Shown here piece by piece: positions 59,418 through 64,000 of a DNA stretch of 64,000 nt. The stretch comes from Aphrophora alni (taxonomy: Eukaryota; Arthropoda; Insecta; Hemiptera; Aphrophoridae). Made by a program: the position numbers and the translations under genes. Numbering within the stretch: position 1 is the first letter of the stretch; each line of letters opens with the position of its first letter. The notes under the pieces were generated by a model, which saw only the letters and a program-made list of their open reading frames with translations, made no database searches and was not told the DNA's origin. The stretch is taken from NCBI GenBank assembly GCA_963513935.1, contig OY740771.1:17777349-17841348 (forward strand), read 5' to 3'.

Positions 59418-60935
59418 TAAAGAATTATCTTGCTTTAATATTAGCACAAATCAATTCGTTAACTGAATTTATTAACACAAAAACAACACAACACTAATGT
59501 GCCCTAAAAACATATGAACAAGCCATTTCGTAAATCTAGACTATAGATATTAAGTGTAAACATTAATTTACTTTGAGAAAAAATGTTATGTATTAAGTTT
59601 CCAAATTGGAAATATGAAGACGCCATTTCGTTAAAAATAGACTATAGATATTAGTTTACTTTTGAGAAAAAAAATAAACGTATAATTGAGGTATAAATTT
59701 ATACAGTCTATTTTACTTAGTAGTGTCTAAAATTAAAAAATATCGGAATTGGAAAATGTTAAATCAATTAGGCCTAGATGATATAAACCTCAATCCCTAG
59801 CTTAAATAAGGAAGTGTTTTGTAAAGAAGCTTTGAAAAGAACGGTTCTTTACATTCCAGTCATAACAGAGCTTTAGTAAGCCCAAAGACAGGTTTTCATT
59901 AGGAGATAAGAAACTTCAATCATCTCCTTTCATAAATTAATGAATGCAAGTTTTTTTCTGAATAAGAGACAAACTTTTTATCTCATTCAATAAAAGATTC
60001 TAGCTACCGATAATATGCAAACTACATTGATATCTTTTATTACTCTCGTAAATAAAATTACACATTATTGTTTTGTGTATATTATTACGTTCATATAGAT
60101 AACTATATGTAATATCTTTACCTATAGGCAGGTGCATATAAAGGTTGTATATGAAAATATTTGTTTATGTTGTGTCCTCTCTCTCTCCTTACTTACATCG
60201 TCCTAGTTTAAAGTTGTGTTATGGCTAGAAACATCGATCTTGTCTCAATTGATGAAATATCCGCTTTTGGGTTCCTTTATATATAAAGTGGGTTTGAAAT
60301 TATGTCTGTCGTATGTGCATTCTTCTACAACCGAAGGACGTTGTACGATGTCATTTTTTGACTATATCTCGAGTGTTCTTTTCATTTTTATTTTTTCGAT
60401 AACACAATACTTCGGGGTATCTGTCATAATAAAATAGACGTAACCTATCTAAATCAGTTAAAGTGTTATTGAACAAACTTTTTTCAAGTTTAGTCAGTAA
60501 AGGACTTATTAGTTGTAATCTCAATAAAAATTATCGTTTCTTGAGTTATCTGTAAGAAACCAAAAATTGGACTGTTACAAAACACTTATTTAAAAAAAAT
60601 AATAATAATAATAGCTCTACTGCTTTCGCGATAATTTAGAAAAATGTGACGACCACAAATCCGAGTGAAGAATCGTAAAATTGTTCAGTAAGAGATAGAA
60701 AAAACTAAAATAAACCTTCATCACTGTCATTATAATCTCGGTTTTAATTTAAAACTACTTACGCTGAGAATTGTTTATGGAAAGAGCGAAACAAGTTTAA
60801 GTCGTCATTTTAAAAATATAAATATGTTTTAAAGGAGGACCGTAATATATTACACGCGGATTGTGGCGTTAATCCGCTTAATTAATTACACAACATTACA
60901 TTAATTTTAACACTAATTGATTACATTACATTATG
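59416..60935. other. Non-coding, one short internal duplication
   Basis: Within 59520-59665 the words 'gccatttcgt' and 'tagactatagatatta' occur twice about 100 bases apart, and the 'ttccaaattggaaatatgaa' text is related (reverse) to 54880-54900. The open frame 60216-60437 has a hydrophobic end but no family or splice evidence. Confidence 0.4.
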
Positions 60936-60939
60936 TTTC

Positions 60940-61465
60940 CATCTCACTAAAATTAAACCTAATCGGTAGAGTAGATTTTGAAATATTTTGTATTTTACAA
61001 CGGTTTCATAGGCGATTATTTTTTGTTTTACTGACAACTTCCAAACCGGTAACTTTAGAGAAAGATAACGACCAATACGTTTTGTTTGAGATCATATAGG
61101 CTACGTTTGAGTTAAATTGGATCAAAATCGGTACAGCCAATTTTGAGAAAGTCGTAATTTTGTCTTCTTACGTCAGCTACCCAGCATTTAGGTAACTTTT
61201 TATAAACAGCATTTATAAACCAAATTAATAACTTCTTGAGATGTGGCCACAATATGAGCACATACAAAATGTTGTTAAAATCAGTTTACACGTCTGAAGA
61301 ACATAGCAGACGACAGACGATACCAGTCAGACAGGCATTATTTCCAAAACCATTTTTCATACCTAGAGAATCTCAAAACGGTTCATGCGTTGGGCTAAAG
61401 AACACTGCACACACGCCAGACAGACTTTATTCCAAAGAAAGTTTTTTGAACTCAGGGGTCCATTA
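60940..61465 (+). repeat. Dispersed repeat family D, long copy
   Basis: It contains 'atcggtacagccaattttg' + 'agaaag', 'cagctacccagcattt', 'gagatgtggcc', then a 3' part with 'cgacagacgataccagtcag' and 'tttgaactcaggggtcc'. Open frames 61236-61466 and 61385-61567 cross it and are not conserved in the copy at 58480-58630. Confidence 0.5.
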
Positions 61466-61569
61466 AATGGTGACAATGCAAAACTCGACATTGAAATTTT
61501 GACCATTCATATAAATTTGTCTTTACTACTTATGTGCCAAATAAGGGGACTGATTTTCTTTCATTAAGT

Positions 61570-62930
61570 GGCAGTATTGTAAGATCAACAATGCAAGAGC
61601 TGATATTCACAAAAGAGGTATTGCGAGATCAACAGTGCTTTAGGTGATAAATATACCCTATATGTAAATTTAAGTATTGTGCGAGCAACTACGAAGCAGC
61701 TGATATGTATATCTTTTACTTTCCTTCACTTAAAGTTATTATTTAAGCAACAATGCAACAGCTGATAGGTGTAACTTTTATTTACACTCACGTAAAGGTA
61801 TTATGAGAGGAACCGTGCTTTACGTAGTGCTTACAGTAGGTGATAAATATACCTTTTATGTAAATTTACATAAAGGTATTGTGAGAGCAACAATGAAGCC
61901 GGTGATATGTATATCTTTTATTTTCCTTCACATAGAGGTATTGTGAAAGGAACAGTGCTTAAGGTGTAAAATATAGCCTACCCTTTATGTAAATTTACAT
62001 AAAGGTATTGTGAGAGCAACAATGGAGCAGGTGATATGTATATTCTTTATTTTCCTTCACATAAAGGTATTGTGTGAGCAAAAATGCTACACCTGGACCT
62101 GATAGGTATACTCTTTATTCACATTCACATAAAGGTATTGTGAGAGCAAAAATGCTACACCTCATAGGTATACTCTTTATTCACATTCACATAAAGGTAT
62201 TGTGAGAGCAAAAATGCTACACCTGATATGTATACTCTTTATTTACATTCACATAAAGGTATTGTGAGAGCAAAAATGTTACACCTGATAGGTATACTCT
62301 TTATTCACATTCACATAAAGGTATTTTGAGAGCACAAATGTTACACCTGATAGGTATACTCTTTATTTACATTCACATAAAGGTATTGTGAGAGCAAAAA
62401 TGCTACACCTCATAGGTATACTCTTTATTCACATTCACATAAAGGTATTGTGAGAGCAAAAATGCTACACCTGATATGTATACTCTTTATTTACATTCAC
62501 ATAAAGGTATTGTGAGAGCAAAAATGTTACACCTGATAGGTATACTCTTTATTCACATTCACATAAAGGTATTTTGAGAGCACAAATGTTACACCTGATA
62601 GGTATACTCTTTATTTACATTCACATAAAGGTATTGTGAGAGCAAAAATGCTTCACCTGATATGTATACTCTTTATTTACTCTCACATAAAGGTATTGTG
62701 AGAGCAAAAATGTTACACCTAATAGGTATACTCTTTATTCACATTCACATAAAGGTATTGTGAGAGCAACAATGAAGCAGGTGATATGTATATCCTTCAT
62801 TTTCCTTCGCATAAAGGTATTGTGTGAGCAAACATGTTACACCTGATAAGTATACTCTTTATTCACATTCACATAAAGGTATTGTGTGAGAAAAATTGCA
62901 GCTGCTGATAAGTATATCCTTTTTTTTTAA
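61570..62930. repeat. Minisatellite array, 62-bp unit
   Basis: The unit 'acataaaggtattgtgagag' + 'caaaaatgctacacctgata' + 'tgtatactctttatttacat' + 'tc' recurs at exact 62-base steps from about 62127 (62127, 62189, 62251, 62313). The first 550 bases hold longer, more diverged units with 'aacaatgaagcaggtgatat' and 'attttccttcac'. Four units make a 248-base higher-order repeat. Confidence 0.95.
62145..62640. repeat. 248-bp higher-order repeat, two copies
   Basis: The ordered variants 'acctcataggt', 'acctgatatgt', 'gttacacctgataggt' and 'attttgagagcacaaatg' appear in the same series starting near 62150 and again near 62398. Confidence 0.88.
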
Positions 62931-62969
62931 ACTCTCATAAAATTTTAACTTCTTACGAATGAAAAATTT

Positions 62970-63145
62970 CCCAAAACCACAATAAAACATTAACATCTCA
63001 AAGACTGTATAGTTGCGTTTTTTTCTACCATATATACATTTCAATAGCACTGCTATCATCTTCACAGGTACAATACACACTCTACAGGTAAAATCAACAT
63101 AGCTATACAGTTTTTGTGTTGTTAATGTTTTATTGTGGTTTTGGG
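62970..63145. repeat. Hairpin with 43-base arms and 90-base loop
   Basis: Arms 62970-63012 and 63103-63145 are reverse complements with about four mismatches: 'cccaaaaccacaataaaac' outside and 'actgtatag' inside. It lies just after the minisatellite. The overlapping open frames on both strands (62859-63245, 63116-63298) follow from this symmetry. Confidence 0.88.
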
Positions 63146-63605
63146 GATACCACAATTTATGTAATTGTTTTCTACATAATAAGAGTTGTATTATTGAGCC
63201 CAATAGGCGATATGTTAATAGCATTACACACTCCCCTTCTCTCACTGTTACACCCTTGTTGTGTTAGTCATTTGGATAAAATCCAAAAAAGTATTTAGTT
63301 TGGCAAAAATATCCAAATAAACTAATGGCAAAGGTTTTGATAGGTAATGAAGAATTTTTCGACTGTACAATATTTATGGACGTGGTTCGGTGAGTTTATC
63401 GGGAATAATAATAATTTTGTAACTTGAAGTTCCGTGAATAGTCTCAAAATGAAGAGACTGAATAATTTCTCTTAGTAAGTGACAGTATTGAATAAAACAG
63501 ACGATAGCTATAACCTATATTTATATTCCTATAGATTTTTAACTTCTTAATACTAGGGATTTCAAGGTGACACAATCTTTTGTTTTGTTCTAAGCAATTG
63601 TGCAT
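63146..63605. other. Non-coding, nothing recognised
   Basis: AT-rich with no motif or array. Confidence 0.4.
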
Positions 63606-64000
63606 GAATATAAACGAATCAACTGCCCTAAGGCTTTACAATGTACACCTTGGTCTTCTGGAAACTACCCCTGTGATATTTGTTAAACATCTTGTATGTT
63701 CATGTTTTAAAATTATTTGGCAACAATGGATTATTCATATTATTACTATGATTTGATCGGACATTTACCATCATTTGTCCGAATAATTATTAAACTACGT
63801 TTCGAGAATATAAATCAACTCCCGTTATCAAGGGATAAATCAATATATAAATGTGAAAACTAGGAAGACACTATATTTGAAACTAAAACTAAATCCATAT
63901 TCTAATAAAAGAACCCTGAAATAAAACCAGACTTGAGGAGTCAAATATAAGAGTAATTTTGTTAGTTAATTTGAGTATAACCTTTTCAATTTTAGAAGTT
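63606..64000 (+). repeat. Third copy of the transporter-arm dispersed repeat (runs off window)
   Basis: It matches right-arm plus 21340-21720 in order: 'gaatcaactg', 'gctttacaatgta', 'gttaaa(c/t)atct', 'aatggattattcatatta', 'gaataattattaaactacg' and 'gagtaattttgtt'. It is the same orientation as the right arm. Only this part of the arm is present, so it is a dispersed element and not a third transporter. Confidence 0.75.

Noticed and set aside
61236..61567. Overlapping open frames of 76 and 60 residues as genes
   Set aside because: They cross a dispersed repeat whose related copy at 58480-58630 does not keep the frames.
1..64000. tRNA, rRNA or other structured RNA genes
   Set aside because: I saw no sequence with a convincing tRNA cloverleaf or rRNA signature; a covariance-model search would be needed to exclude them.

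Overview
This is AT-rich animal nuclear DNA. It has introns with GT/AG borders, poly(A) signals, decayed LINE and mariner-like copies, (TA)n runs, minisatellites and foldback elements. The only host genes I can support are two copies of a sugar/trehalose transporter of the insect Tret1-like type (MFS, SLC2 fold). That family and the transposon types point to an insect. A hemipteran is a guess; the species cannot be named from this window.

Layout. About 124-8275 and 19530-28078 are the two arms of a large inverted duplication around an 11 kb spacer. Each arm carries one five-exon transporter: 967-5266 on plus and 22482-26778 on minus, so the genes converge tail to tail. All ten exons are open and nine of the ten have clearly matching splice sites; the donor of right exon 4 could not be placed to the base. 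In neither copy could I find the exon encoding the first few dozen residues. The arms differ by several percent to about 10% at most places read, but 1005-1613 is identical, base for base, to its partner (26132-26740 as inferred from the exon coordinates), which suggests recent gene conversion. Outside the genes the arms hold a palindromic foldback element, a dispersed repeat seen again at the window's right end, and copies of a short interspersed family (family A). The right arm ends in a dead mariner-like transposase.

From 28 to 38 kb lie a broken Jockey-type LINE (endonuclease piece near 29.5 kb, reverse-transcriptase piece 31.6-33.0 kb) and dispersed repeats. A second inverted repeat (38911-40455 and 50018-51601) encloses a 38-bp satellite array with a 261-bp higher-order period, a degenerate ~52-bp minisatellite and a long-TIR foldback element. 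From 52 to 64 kb come a LINE 3' end, a 260-bp direct repeat pair, a ~23-bp minisatellite, further family copies, a 62-bp minisatellite with a 248-bp higher-order period, a 43-bp-arm hairpin, and a third copy of the transporter-arm repeat.

How it works together: the two transporters are the only plausible functional genes, probably plasma-membrane uniporters. The right copy has changed the first glutamine of the conserved QQLSG substrate-site motif to isoleucine, so the copies may differ in substrate. Everything else looks like mobile or tandem-repeat DNA. I found no evidence of a novel multi-gene system.
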